From an uncultured Bacteroides sp. (GTDB lineage Bacteria; Bacteroidota; Bacteroidia; Cytophagales; Cyclobacteriaceae), in contig CABHOV010000053.1 of NCBI GenBank assembly GCA_902168185.1, forward strand, positions 1-64,000: a stretch of 64,000 bases of DNA. Reading direction: 5' to 3'. The position numbers were made by a program, and so were the translations under genes. Positions 7,264 to 16,916 of this stretch are shown in pieces. Within the stretch, counting starts at the first letter, position 1, and the number at the start of each line of letters is the position of its first letter. Under the pieces are notes generated by a model. That model was not told the DNA's origin, searched no databases, and saw nothing but the letters and a program-made list of their open reading frames with translations.

Positions 7264-9185
7264 TGGGCAGAATATCTTTTGTTTTTCTGTTGATGCAACT
7301 GGCTGCGTGCCTATCAAAACGTGAAGTAGCCACGCCTATTTCTCATAAAGATCTTTTAGAGAAACTCAATAGTGTTACTGACAGTCTGGAACAAAGTGAG
7401 CAAACAGGAAAGCTTGATTTTTGGAACACGCAGCTCAGACAAGAAAATTTCTCCCACAGTAATCCGAGTCTCGCATTTATACATTATCAGCTTGCCAAAA
7501 ATCTTGCGGGTATATCTATTGATAATGCCCGGCATCATATCAACATCGCAGTTAATCTATCGGAACGCGAACCTCAGTTTAATGAAATAAAGTTTACAGT
7601 ATACAATGGTGCAGGCTTGATTGCACAATCCGATGGCAAGTTTTATCAAGCTGTTTATTATTTTAATAAATCGGCAGCCATTATTATGAATGATGATTCG
7701 CTGCGGAGTAAACCCCTGGCGAAAGTAATCTGCCTTCTCAATGCGGCTCAGGACAACAATAAGATCCATCAATATCAAAAGGCAATTCAACAGGACAAAT
7801 TGGCGCTTGCATTTTTAGAGAGAACTCCAAACAACAACTATAGATATAGCTTCAGAGCTTATTCTCAACTTTTTACGGCTTATGTGGAAAACGGTAACTA
7901 TAGTGTTGACTCCCTGCAGTTTTATTTGCAACAACTACAAAATATCTCCAATGAAACAAAGGATCCTTTACAATTACGATTTACGAACGAACAGACCGGA
8001 AACTATTATTCACTGACGAATCAATATGGTGCTGCTATACCATACTATAAATTAGTAGAAAGCTATGACAAACAAAACCTGTTAGCCAACCCGCAAAAGA
8101 TAAGTGCTGCGAAGAATGTTTACATTACCATGGCCAATCTTATCAACTTGTATGTTCAGACAAAACGTTACGCAGAGGCCGCAGCGTTGATCAGGGAAGC
8201 AACGGTTCTTGAAAGAGAACATTCACAGGCATTGTCTTTTCACGAAAGGGCCATGAACAAACAGGCTATAGCAAATTATTATTTTGCCAGTAATAACATC
8301 GCTAAAGCTCAGGAGGAAACGCGGGCACTTTTAGAATTAAGAGATGGTATACTAAAGAATGCTGGTATACAGGCTACAGAAGAAATGGCTACCCTTTATC
8401 AGCTTCAGGTGAAAGATAAATTGATCACCAGTCTGAACCTGACCCTCAGTGATACCGCACAGAAAAACAAACTGTTGCAATATATTATCGGATTATTGGT
8501 GTTGCTGGCGGTTTCATGGATAATGTTACTTTTTTTTATTCAACGACAACGAAAACAAAAGCAAGAGCAGGAGAAAACTTTACTGCAACAGCAGCTGTTA
8601 AGAACACAGATGGAACCGCATTTCATCTTCAATACATTATCGGCATTGCAAAGTTTTATTCGCTTTGATCAAAAAGAAAAATCCATAAAATACCTTAACC
8701 AGTTTAGCAGACTTCTCCGCAGCAGTCTTGAACTGAGCCGGCAGAACTATGTTCCGTTCAGTGAAGAACTGGAAGCGCTTGAGAATTACCTGAGCTTGCA
8801 ACAAATGCGTTTCGAGCATAGCTTCTCGTATGAGATCAACGTGCCGGATATAGATACTTCAACTTTATTAATACCACCCATGCTGATCCAGCCGTTTGTT
8901 GAAAACGCTATTATACACGGCTTTAGCAATCGCGCGGGTGATGGCAGAATTGTAGTGGAGATCGTACCCAACGAAAAACAGCTATTGGTGAAGGTGACAG
9001 ACAATGGTAAAGGATTGAGTGCTTCAAAAAAATCTGCTGATCATCCATCACTTTCAGGAACAATAGCCAGGGAAAGACTGGAAATTCTGGCGAGAGAAAA
9101 CAAGACAAGCACGCATGTTGAAATCAATTCAACGGATCGCGGAACTTGTGTGCTCCTTACGCTCCCGATAAAAAACGTTGGGTAA
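7263..9185 (+). CDS. LytS-type sensor histidine kinase with TPR sensor region
   Basis: The 640-residue protein starts with a lipoprotein-like signal (FVFLLMQLAACLS, possible lipid-anchored Cys), then about 370 residues of helical TPR-like repeats outside the cytoplasm, one membrane segment (~403-424, LLQYIIGLLVLLAVSWIMLLFF), a short coiled linker rich in Gln/Lys, and the His_kinase domain. The phospho-accepting histidine is in MEPHFIFNTLSALQSFI (~452). The ATP-binding end shows the N-box PPMLIQPFVENAIIHGF and DNGKGL. It pairs with the overlapping LytTR regulator upstream. A TPR ectodomain is common in Bacteroidota kinases of this type. The combination of a lipobox and a membrane helix is odd; the cysteine may only be part of an ordinary signal peptide. 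Confidence 0.92.
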   Translation: MGRISFVFLLMQLAACLSKREVATPISHKDLLEKLNSVTDSLEQSEQTGKLDFWNTQLRQENFSHSNPSLAFIHYQLAKNLAGISIDNARHHINIAVNLSEREPQFNEIKFTVYNGAGLIAQSDGKFYQAVYYFNKSAAIIMNDDSLRSKPLAKVICLLNAAQDNNKIHQYQKAIQQDKLALAFLERTPNNNYRYSFRAYSQLFTAYVENGNYSVDSLQFYLQQLQNISNETKDPLQLRFTNEQTGNYYSLTNQYGAAIPYYKLVESYDKQNLLANPQKISAAKNVYITMANLINLYVQTKRYAEAAALIREATVLEREHSQALSFHERAMNKQAIANYYFASNNIAKAQEETRALLELRDGILKNAGIQATEEMATLYQLQVKDKLITSLNLTLSDTAQKNKLLQYIIGLLVLLAVSWIMLLFFIQRQRKQKQEQEKTLLQQQLLRTQMEPHFIFNTLSALQSFIRFDQKEKSIKYLNQFSRLLRSSLELSRQNYVPFSEELEALENYLSLQQMRFEHSFSYEINVPDIDTSTLLIPPMLIQPFVENAIIHGFSNRAGDGRIVVEIVPNEKQLLVKVTDNGKGLSASKKSADHPSLSGTIARERLEILARENKTSTHVEINSTDRGTCVLLTLPIKNVG

Positions 9186-9307
9186 GCTCAAGCAAATTTG
9201 AAATGATCGGGCACGAATATTCAATTGTTCGCAGCGGATTTATATCCATTTAAAGTGAAGCTATTTTCTTCCTGAGCTTTATACCTCAAAGCTGAATTCA
9301 CGGAAGA

Positions 9308-10075
9308 ATGTCTGTTATTAATAACCTGATTTGTTACCTGCTCGTATCGTTGCCTCTGTATATGAGCACATGCAGGCAGCATAAAGCTTCTGACACTACA
9401 GAGAAAAAGGCTGAGGTGCTATCAACATCGCCTGATGCAAATGACACCAGCGTTTCCATTCATCATACCGATGATCTTATTTCAGATTTCAACTTGAATA
9501 GATTTCTGGAGAAATATAATTACCAACTACAGTATATCGATTCGGGATATATAAATCAGGACAACTTAAAAGATAAAGTACTGGTGTTGCAGGAAAACAG
9601 CGATGAAGATAAATATCTTCCCCGTGAAGTAATTATACTATTGGGGGAAACAAATGGTTTCAGCATTTGCAGCGAAAGCAAAACCGTTATGCCCGCAGAG
9701 TACATTAACGATGGCTATAAGCAATTTGATACCGAAGACGTAAAGATTGAAGATGGTAAAGTTGTATTCGACTTGTATGCCATTGGTCCCAATGGACATA
9801 TATACTTTGACTTTATCTTCAAGGATGGACGCATGGCGCTGCATGAGCTAACGGGTTACTTTATGGGGGCAGGTTCTCATTCCTCATTTACATATCTGGC
9901 CACCACCGAAAACCAAGGGACAGTAGCGGAAACCCTTATCAATACGATGGAAGAAGACATGCCGTCTAAGCGTGCTACCCGTCCAGTAACACTAAAATCT
10001 ATAACCAGTTTTGAACACTTTAAGTATGATGAGTGCATACAGGAAATGATGCAACAATCGTCATTGGATGAATAA
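9308..10075 (+). CDS. Putative lipoprotein of unknown function
   Basis: The 255-residue protein begins with a hydrophobic signal ending in PLYMSTC, a plausible though imperfect lipobox, then a low-complexity acidic linker and a globular part with alternating hydrophobic pattern (LEKYNYQLQYIDSGYINQDNLKDKVLVLQ...PREVIILLGETNGF). The segment resembles other Bacteroidota periplasmic proteins that describe a 'D...KDKVLVL' beta-sandwich, but I do not recognise a named family. It begins 122 bases after the kinase gene and its stop overlaps the start of the next gene (AATAATGAATG), so the two form an operon, probably with the LytSR pair. Confidence 0.7.
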   Translation: MSVINNLICYLLVSLPLYMSTCRQHKASDTTEKKAEVLSTSPDANDTSVSIHHTDDLISDFNLNRFLEKYNYQLQYIDSGYINQDNLKDKVLVLQENSDEDKYLPREVIILLGETNGFSICSESKTVMPAEYINDGYKQFDTEDVKIEDGKVVFDLYAIGPNGHIYFDFIFKDGRMALHELTGYFMGAGSHSSFTYLATTENQGTVAETLINTMEEDMPSKRATRPVTLKSITSFEHFKYDECIQEMMQQSSLDE

Positions 10076-10806
10076 TGAATGTTATGATGAAAAATAGTGA
10101 AACGATTATGCAGTATATGTTATTGGTGCTATGCTTTTCTATTAATGCCTGTATTCAGAATAAAGAAAAACAAAAAGCAGCGCGTGAAAGACTTAAAGGA
10201 TACTTTGACAAGAAAGAAAATATGTGGATTTGTGAAGACCCTGCTTACGAAGCATCGACTTTCAGCGACAGCCTTTCGGAGTATACATCGGTGATGAAAC
10301 TGGATTCGGACAGAGAACCGTTGGCAATCGGGCTTATAAACCGCGAAGGAGAGATTATGGTACCCATTGTTTACGACAGAGTTAATGTTGGATTTACAGA
10401 TGGCGTATGCCTGGTGGGTAAGGATAATAAACTGGGACTTGTAAATATAGCGGGAGAAGAAATAGTTATTCCCCAATACGAATACATTTCGGATAAAGCA
10501 ATAGATAGTTTATTACGCGTAGGCGTCAACGATCTCTATGGAGCTATAAACCTGAAAGGAGAAATTGTCATTCCTCTGGAGTATCCTGATGTTACACTGG
10601 TAAATGAAGGTCTTGTAGCGGTAATGATTGAACCGCAACGGTGGGGCTATGTAAACCAGAAGAATCAAATGGTGATAGAGCCTGAGTTTACGTTTGTTGA
10701 AGCATTTACTGATGGAAAGGTGGTTTTACAAAAGGCAGATGGAGAGGACTATATAGTATTCAAAAACGGGAAGGTTAGGAAGAGTGAATCTTTGGCATTT
10801 CCTTGA
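10075..10806 (+). CDS. WG-repeat lipoprotein
   Basis: The 243-residue protein has a signal peptide ending in CFSINAC (lipobox) and then at least four WG-like repeats. These are ~50-residue units of the form G-hydrophobic-I-N-x-x-G-E-I/V-V-P-x-x-Y/F-D-x-V, seen as IGLINREGEIMVPIVYDRV, LGLVNIAGEEIVIPQYEYI, YGAINLKGEIVIPLEYPDV and WGYVNQKNQMVIEPEFTFV. WG repeats form a beta-propeller-like or solenoid fold with protein-binding roles; the partner is unknown. The first Met could be replaced by the internal ones (MMKN). Coupled to the upstream lipoprotein gene by start/stop overlap. Confidence 0.8.
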   Translation: MNVMMKNSETIMQYMLLVLCFSINACIQNKEKQKAARERLKGYFDKKENMWICEDPAYEASTFSDSLSEYTSVMKLDSDREPLAIGLINREGEIMVPIVYDRVNVGFTDGVCLVGKDNKLGLVNIAGEEIVIPQYEYISDKAIDSLLRVGVNDLYGAINLKGEIVIPLEYPDVTLVNEGLVAVMIEPQRWGYVNQKNQMVIEPEFTFVEAFTDGKVVLQKADGEDYIVFKNGKVRKSESLAFP

Positions 10807-10842
10807 TAATAGATGGTACGATGTGACTAGTTTATAATTACA

Positions 10843-12270
10843 ATGAAAATGAAGTATATATTTATAGCCGTACTGGCAACATTCTGGTGTACAAGTACGG
10901 CACAAAGCAATATCCGAAAGGAGATTAACTACATTGTTAGCAGCCGTGGAGAAACTGATTCAATTATTGTGGAGGTAGGCCATAACCCCAGGCTATATAC
11001 GCTTCATCGGAAGAATAACACTGAGTTTCATCAATACGCTACATTGCTCAAAGAGGAAGATTTCAATCTATACAGTAGATTGTTTGAAATAGGAATCGAT
11101 GAGCAGACCTACTATATAAAATCACTCAGACCACTGGATGAAGAAGAGGAGGATAAATACAGACATCTTAAACCTTATGCTGCTTTTGAAGTTGCGGCAG
11201 TTGCCGTGAACGATGACGCTGAAAAGTTATTTGATAGTGCACTTGTTCTTTTCAACGGGGAAAACTATAAAGCTACAATTGCTATTATTAACAAGGCCAT
11301 TGCTATCAATACGCAGAAACCCGACTATCATAATTTGAAGGCACTTTGCCTTGGAAATATGGGACGCTATCAGCAGTCAACAGACGAGGCAATGTATGCG
11401 CTTGAAATGGACCCAGCCAACCCGGAATTGTTCGAGATTATAGCAACCAACTACTATTTTCTAAAAGACAACGAGAACGCTACGAAGAATTTTGAGAAAG
11501 CAATAGAATACGACTTGTCTCCATACATCACAAGAATTTATCATAACTACGTCAGGCATTTAATTGAGGTCCCTGATCCCCAACGAGCGGTAGAAGTATA
11601 TAAACTTTGTCTCTATCGCACCGAAGACGTAACGGCTAATACCAGTGGTGGAGAGAATCTTCCAGACGATCTCAATTTTTACGGGGGGCAGGCATATCAA
11701 CAACTTGGCGACTGGAAGAATGCAATCAGGATATATAACAGGTTGATCGTGATCAATCCGGATTTCTCCGGCTACTACGCACAACGCGGATGGCTCAATC
11801 AGCAACGCTCGGATTGGTCTGCGGCAATCAGTGATTACGAAATGGCCATTGAGCTTGATACGGCTCAATCCGTTTTGCTAACAAATCTGGCCGAGATATA
11901 CCACAAACTAAAAGAGTATAAAAAAGCAGATGCTGCATACTTAAAATATCTCACATTGAATCCGGATGATACCGTACAGAGCGGAAACTATGCCTATCTC
12001 TTGCTGGATGCGGAACGATACAAGGATGCACAGGCTATATTTGAGCGTTTGCTAAAGGCTGATGATACTAGCATCGATGTGCATGTGGGATTGATACTGT
12101 CCTGTCATTTACTGGGCGAGAATAAGAAGAAAGATATATTTATTAAACGGGCACAACTAAAGTTTGCTGAGATACCAATCACCACCGCTACCCTGGACAT
12201 CTTGATAAAAACCGGTAAATATTATTATTCAGACAAAGTAATTACCGTTTGGAAAGGGGCGACTAAATAG
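10843..12270 (+). CDS. Secreted TPR-repeat protein
   Basis: The 475-residue protein has a signal peptide (MKMKYIFIAVLATFWCTSTAQ) and, after a ~110-residue N-terminal region rich in charged residues, a run of tetratricopeptide repeats (~125-440): ALVLFNGENYKATIAIINKAI, LKALCLGNMGRYQQSTDEAMYAL, GGQAYQQLGDWKNAIRIYNRLI, RGWLNQQRSDWSAAISDYEMAI, LAEIYHKLKEYKKADAAYLKYL. Predicted periplasmic or outer-membrane associated scaffold. It begins 36 bases after the WG-repeat gene and is probably the last gene of the LytSR-lipoprotein group. No enzymatic motif is seen. Confidence 0.85.
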   Translation: MKMKYIFIAVLATFWCTSTAQSNIRKEINYIVSSRGETDSIIVEVGHNPRLYTLHRKNNTEFHQYATLLKEEDFNLYSRLFEIGIDEQTYYIKSLRPLDEEEEDKYRHLKPYAAFEVAAVAVNDDAEKLFDSALVLFNGENYKATIAIINKAIAINTQKPDYHNLKALCLGNMGRYQQSTDEAMYALEMDPANPELFEIIATNYYFLKDNENATKNFEKAIEYDLSPYITRIYHNYVRHLIEVPDPQRAVEVYKLCLYRTEDVTANTSGGENLPDDLNFYGGQAYQQLGDWKNAIRIYNRLIVINPDFSGYYAQRGWLNQQRSDWSAAISDYEMAIELDTAQSVLLTNLAEIYHKLKEYKKADAAYLKYLTLNPDDTVQSGNYAYLLLDAERYKDAQAIFERLLKADDTSIDVHVGLILSCHLLGENKKKDIFIKRAQLKFAEIPITTATLDILIKTGKYYYSDKVITVWKGATK

Positions 12271-12305
12271 TGTCAGAGCACGGTATATGAATAGTAAAGA
12301 GAATC

Positions 12306-12723
12306 ATGCTGACTATAGGCATCGGTGTTACGGTTGTGGTATTGTTTTTTAATCAATGCTGTGCGACAATTAGTGAAGTATAAAACCGCTTGATTATGTA
12401 GAAAACACCTACTATTACATGTACCGTGCGTCATGTATTTTGTAGAAGGACTCTAACACTAGGTTTGAAGAATTGATCATCTTTACCTTGGCAAAGGTGC
12501 ACGTATGTGGTTTGATGTTTGCCAACAAAGGGTTATGGTGTCAAAGGGGAATTTAATAGTAACACTATCACTAGTAGTGAATTTCAGTATTTGATAAACT
12601 TACTTCCAAGAGATTCTGTGGAAAGAAAGATAAAATTATAGGTTTATTTACCCTATAGATGTCACGGACCTTAAACTAAATAGTCTTGTAGAGGAGGATA
12701 AATTTTTCTTTTATTTCTTCTAA
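12306..12723 (+). pseudogene. Decayed small secreted protein gene
   Basis: An ATG at 12306 starts a signal-like peptide (MLTIGIGVTVVVLFFNQCC) that stops after about 25 codons. Further down, protein-like stretches appear in changing frames: GYGVKGEFNSNTITSSEF with LINLLPRDSVERKIKL, then FIYPIDVTDLKLNSLVEEDKFFFYFF, ending at TAA 12721-12723. Together they look like one short lipoprotein gene broken by several indels and stops. No family is recognised. Confidence 0.35.
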
Positions 12724-12968
12724 GTAATCCAAAATATCTGCGTAACGTAGTATGACCACATACGTGACTATTAATAAACAGGAAAGACAGCTAATGGGAA
12801 CGTACGAATAGGACTTTCCTTAAACTCAAACAAGTTCGCGTAAATTTATAGTGTATTGCCTCTGTTAAAATATGCAAGAAATGTATATAGTAAAATGCAT
12901 TACATTATCTTTGTTTGTGTCTGAATGTGTCGATATCATTATTTTTTGTAACAATTGATGATAGTTTG

Positions 12969-13123
12969 TTTTCGGTTAGTAATTCGGTTAGTGTAGACAA
13001 AGTGAGTGGTTTAAGTGATTGTTATATAGTAACTTATAATTAATGGTTGAGTCCCGTCCGGACCGCAAATATTAATTTATAAGATACTAAAACCGCTTAA
13101 ACAGAACGTTTAAGCGGTTTTTT
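12969..13123 (+). ncRNA. tRNA-Asp-like relic or small RNA, copy A
   Basis: The segment ends with GAGTCCCGTCCGGACCGC (to 13066), which is the T-arm 3' side, acceptor strand and discriminator of a typical Bacteroidota tRNA-Asp. Its 5' part, CGGTTAGTAATTCGGTTAG, resembles the D-arm of the same tRNA. The middle (~55 bases) does not form a normal anticodon arm with GTC, and the whole is about 98 bases rather than ~77. An intrinsic terminator follows directly. A second copy on the same strand lies at 39809-39943; conservation between the two extends from about 12945 to 13140. It is either a degenerate tRNA pseudogene or a tRNA-derived small RNA. Confidence 0.55.
13089..13123 (+). terminator. Strong intrinsic terminator of copy A
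   Basis: AAAACCGCTTAAAC (13089-13102) and GTTTAAGCGGTTTT (13108-13121) form a perfect 14-bp stem with loop AGAAC, followed by TT then G and more T. It is nearly identical to the terminator of copy B at 39906-39943. Confidence 0.9.
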
Positions 13124-13628
13124 GTTTTTAGTCATGCCGTTTAGACTCCTTTAGATTCTTGGTGTGGCGTTTGCGGCATGGTTTGAGAATTGTAACTGTT
13201 TTTATGTATGAATTTAAGTTCACACCGCCAATCTGATTTTTTTTGTATTGGCATTTCAATAAACTAGACGTAGTGCAGAATATATTTCAAACAGAAATTC
13301 CCAGATGTTATTTTCTTCAAGATATAGAGGAAGTGAAGTAACGTGTATATTATTTTTTGAATTTGGTTGAAATGTCTGTTGTTATTTCCGTTCCAGTGTT
13401 TCATTAAATACCTGCCTTGTATATTTATAGTAGTACTTCGCTTGCTACCCATATCGATATATCTTTGCATATTTTTTTAGTTCGTCTCTGTCTTCAATGT
13501 TGGGGAATACTAGTTGTATTATAATACTTTGAGACTAGATATAGTATATCAAAATACGCGATGCTGAGTTTCTAAAGCTGTTTCCGTGTACTATCCGGGA
13601 ACGGACGAAGTCCAGTGGATATCTTACC

Positions 13629-13671
13629 GTGGATTTATGGAAAACTCCGGAAGAGTTCCCCATAAATCCAC
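13629..13671. repeat. Long two-part inverted repeat
   Basis: GTGGATTTATGG (13629-13640) pairs with CCATAAATCCAC (13660-13671), and inside it AACTC (13643-13647) pairs with GAGTT (13653-13657) around loop CGGAA; only a 2x2 internal mismatch separates the stems. No T-run follows. The surrounding sequence has more short inverted repeats (GGAC-GAA-GTCC at 13603-13613). The stretch 13124-13844 otherwise holds no supported gene. Confidence 0.6.
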
Positions 13672-13844
13672 AGCGCGTATAACTACAACTATAAATGAAA
13701 TTGTCTGATTTGTGGACGTCCAAAATATGGGAAGCTTACACTTAGTATAGGTTGTATTAAGGTGACGAAATAATTCTGGCGAACAGAAGTATATATATAA
13801 AGGAATGTTATTAAAACCTCGATTGTTTTTTACAAAATAATCAA

Positions 13845-16202
13845 CTACTCATCCTTCAAACACTCCGTTGGGTTTACAAGAGAGGCTTTGATTGCTTGAC
13901 CACCGACAATTGTCAACGCAATCAGTATAGCAATTAAACCAGAAGTAATGAAGAACCAGATTTCTAAATCAATTGAATATGCGAAGCGTTGAAGCCATTT
14001 GTCTACCACATAGAAACTAATAGGTAAAGCAACCACAATGGCCATGAACACCAATTTAGCAAACCCAAATGATAGCAAGTAGACTATATCAGTCGGAGTC
14101 GCGCCTAATACTTTTCTAATCCCAATTTCCTTAACTCTTTTTTCAACATTGAATGCTGCTAGTCCGATCAACCCAAGTGATGCAACAATAATGGTAAGAG
14201 TTCCAAACCATAATGAAAGATCTGCTACCCGTTTTTCTCCAGCATATTGTGATTGATAGGTATGGTCCAGAAATTTGTAATCAAATATATATCCCGGATT
14301 AAATACTTGGTACAAATTTTTAAGGTTATGAATGGCCTCCTCCTGTCTGTTCCCGTCGAGTTTTATAAGAATGTTCCATAGTTGTTCTGTTTCTAACATG
14401 AAAGCAAGTGGGGTAATCTCTTCGTGTAGCGATCTGTAATGGAAGTTTTCGGTAACACCAATAATTTCAAGTTTTCTTCCTCCTAAGTCAATTACTTTGC
14501 CAAGCGGATGCGTAAGTCCAATTCGGTCGGCTGCAACGCTATTTATTATTACCTTATCTGTATCATTGTAAACATCTCGGAATGTACGTCCGAATTTCAT
14601 CGGTATACCTAACGTCTCGATCATCATATAGTCAACGGCAAGTCGATTAAAGAGTACCTTTCTATCTTCGAATGTCACTTCAAATGGATTTCCAAATGAC
14701 CCTACGACATTACCTACCATTGCCGATGCACTCTGTACTCCGGGAAGAGTACGAACCTTCTGTAAAAATGTATTTTTGGTCGTTGCTACATTGCCTTCGA
14801 TTTCAAGATAAAGAATGTTGTTCTTGTCATACCCAAGGTTTTTATGTTGTATAAAGGATATTTGCTTGTGGACAACAATGACGGAAGCAATGAAGATAAA
14901 TGACACTGCAAGCTGGAACATGACTAGTCCTTTTCTTACAAATTGTTCTGAAATAGAAGTGATAATTTTTCCTTTTAAGATTGCAACAGTCTTAAGTTCT
15001 GAAAGATATAGTGCTAGATAGCTTCCCGCCAGAATCCCTGTAAACAATGTAATGCAGAAAAAGCCTAAAACATTTTCCTTCGTTAAATTTAGTATAAGCT
15101 GTTTACCTGTGAGGTCATTGAAGAAAGGCAGAAAAAAAGCGACCACCAATAATGCTACGCCTAGCGAGAACAAAGAAATTAAAAGTGATTCTCCTAAGTA
15201 TTGCTTTACTAAACTGAGCCGCCCTGCTCCCATAGCTTTTTTGATTCCTACTTCTTTCATTCTTCTTGAAGCCCTTGCTGTTGATAGATTCACGAAATTG
15301 ATGCAAGCGATCAGGAGAATGATTAGACCAATCACTGCAAATAGCTTTACATATTCAATGCGACCACCTGTCTGGATTCCATTTTCGTATTTACCATATA
15401 GATATCTATCTGAATACTTACTGAGAAAAAACTCGCTTTGTTTATTACCTGTTCTTTCGAACATTAAGCGAGTAATTTTTTTATTGAAGAGTTTAATATC
15501 AACGCCAGGCTTTAACAGAATGAAGGTAGAAGGACCGGGAGATGAGAGATCATCTTTAGCAAAATTCATAATTTCACCGAGCAACTCGATGTTAAGTAAT
15601 ATATCAAACGGTTCCGATGAGTTGGAGGGGACTGTTTTAAATATACCGGAGATAACGCTTTCCTTCTTTATTTCTCCTAAATGCCAAAGAACCGTTTTAT
15701 CTGTTGCATTTTCTATTGAACCAAAAAGCTTAATTGCAAGTGCCTCGGATATAACAACAGCATTAACGTCTTCAAAGACTCTTTCCTTTGTCCCATAGAT
15801 GAGGTCAAATGAGAAAATACGAAAGAAGTCCTTTCCAACGAACTTTCCCTCATTCTTAATTTGCTCGCCCTTGTTTTCAATTATGAACTTTGGAAGCCAG
15901 GCCATAGGTGTAACAGTAGCAGCATAATCAATCTCTGGCATACTTTCATTTAATACGTAGGCCATTCCGATAGGAGTTGCTTCGCGGCTTACCAAGCCAG
16001 AACTGTTATGCTGGTTTTCAATAACCTGAAAAAGCCTTTCATCATGCACGTGAAACTTGTCAAAATGTAGTTCATCACTTATCCACAAAAAAATGAGTAG
16101 AGAACAAGCAAGCCCAGAGGATAAACCAAGTACGTTAATTAGGAAAGTACCTGGAAATCGCAGGAAGTTCCTATAGATAAGTTTGAAGGTATGGAGAAGC
16201 AT
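13845..16202 (-). CDS. FtsX/MacB-type ABC transporter permease, stand-alone
   Basis: The 785-residue protein has the full MacB-like double-FtsX architecture common in Cytophagales. An N-terminal helix (LIFLWISDELHF) precedes a MacB periplasmic core domain with F-x-VFSFDL-type motif, then three helices around residues 285-430 with NLSTARASRRMKEVGIKKAMGA. A second periplasmic part follows, and a C-terminal three-helix set with FNVEKRVKEIGIRKVLGA. The EIGIRK/EVGIKK motifs are FtsX hallmarks. No ATPase gene is adjacent, so it must use an ATPase encoded elsewhere or act unpaired. Such permeases are thought to move lipids, peptides or drugs by mechanotransmission. It stands alone in a gene-poor stretch; the ATG at 16202 is the natural start. 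Confidence 0.92.
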   Translation of the reverse strand: MLLHTFKLIYRNFLRFPGTFLINVLGLSSGLACSLLIFLWISDELHFDKFHVHDERLFQVIENQHNSSGLVSREATPIGMAYVLNESMPEIDYAATVTPMAWLPKFIIENKGEQIKNEGKFVGKDFFRIFSFDLIYGTKERVFEDVNAVVISEALAIKLFGSIENATDKTVLWHLGEIKKESVISGIFKTVPSNSSEPFDILLNIELLGEIMNFAKDDLSSPGPSTFILLKPGVDIKLFNKKITRLMFERTGNKQSEFFLSKYSDRYLYGKYENGIQTGGRIEYVKLFAVIGLIILLIACINFVNLSTARASRRMKEVGIKKAMGAGRLSLVKQYLGESLLISLFSLGVALLVVAFFLPFFNDLTGKQLILNLTKENVLGFFCITLFTGILAGSYLALYLSELKTVAILKGKIITSISEQFVRKGLVMFQLAVSFIFIASVIVVHKQISFIQHKNLGYDKNNILYLEIEGNVATTKNTFLQKVRTLPGVQSASAMVGNVVGSFGNPFEVTFEDRKVLFNRLAVDYMMIETLGIPMKFGRTFRDVYNDTDKVIINSVAADRIGLTHPLGKVIDLGGRKLEIIGVTENFHYRSLHEEITPLAFMLETEQLWNILIKLDGNRQEEAIHNLKNLYQVFNPGYIFDYKFLDHTYQSQYAGEKRVADLSLWFGTLTIIVASLGLIGLAAFNVEKRVKEIGIRKVLGATPTDIVYLLSFGFAKLVFMAIVVALPISFYVVDKWLQRFAYSIDLEIWFFITSGLIAILIALTIVGGQAIKASLVNPTECLKDE

Positions 16203-16916
16203 CCTTTATTTAAATGTTTGCAATGAATGCACTTATAATCCCTGAAGGTGCTATAGGACACAAGAATTGAAGGAGAAAAGATTTTTAATGTCTGCCGATG
16301 TGTGCTGCAACTCTCAAGTAATACTAGGGATCGTGTTTTGAGGAGCGAATTTGTCTATACCACTCCTTTGTTCTGAAACATTTGATTTTAATAAATCGTG
16401 CAAGAAAAGGTTCGAAATACTCACCCCTCCAGTCAACATAACATCAAAAGCCCGAAGTTTTAAATATTTCAGTTTTTTTGGCCCGAAGGAATGCTATTCG
16501 GTTCATTGCACCGTTGAAATTCTCACTATGTATGTCGAAGTATATATCCCAGATGATTGTTGTATGCGGCTATATCTACAGCTTAAGTCGAAGATGCGGG
16601 CATAATAAAATTATGAGTTACTTGTTGCAAAATGACTCCTCGCTATTCACAACTGCGATCGGTATATATACCCGTTTATGTGAGCATGTAATACTATGGA
16701 TAACTTGGACTGGAAATAGGTATAAGCTACATTTCACCTATAATTAGTGAGCCCATCACTTTCGGTACCAGGGTACATCACCTTTTCATTAGGTGCTAAC
16801 TTTTTAAGAAGGCTTGAAGGAACAGAACAACAACCTGCATATACTGAATTAACAGGCATGTTTAATTATTCGTATTCATTTTAATAATGAGTATATGTGA
16901 AACTAATGATACCGCA
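16203..16916. other. Gene-poor spacer
   Basis: About 0.7 kb upstream of the permease gene. Short open frames occur on both strands, but none has a signal peptide, domain motif or coding-like pattern that I can support. It probably holds the permease promoter on the right side of 16202 and decayed DNA beyond. Confidence 0.5.

Noticed and set aside
13535-13723. 62-codon minus-strand frame
   Set aside because: It lies over the long inverted repeat and short palindromes; the translation simply reflects the hairpin.
16351-16747. Two overlapping short frames upstream of the first permease
   Set aside because: Cysteine-rich, non-repeated and without coding-like pattern; probably chance frames.
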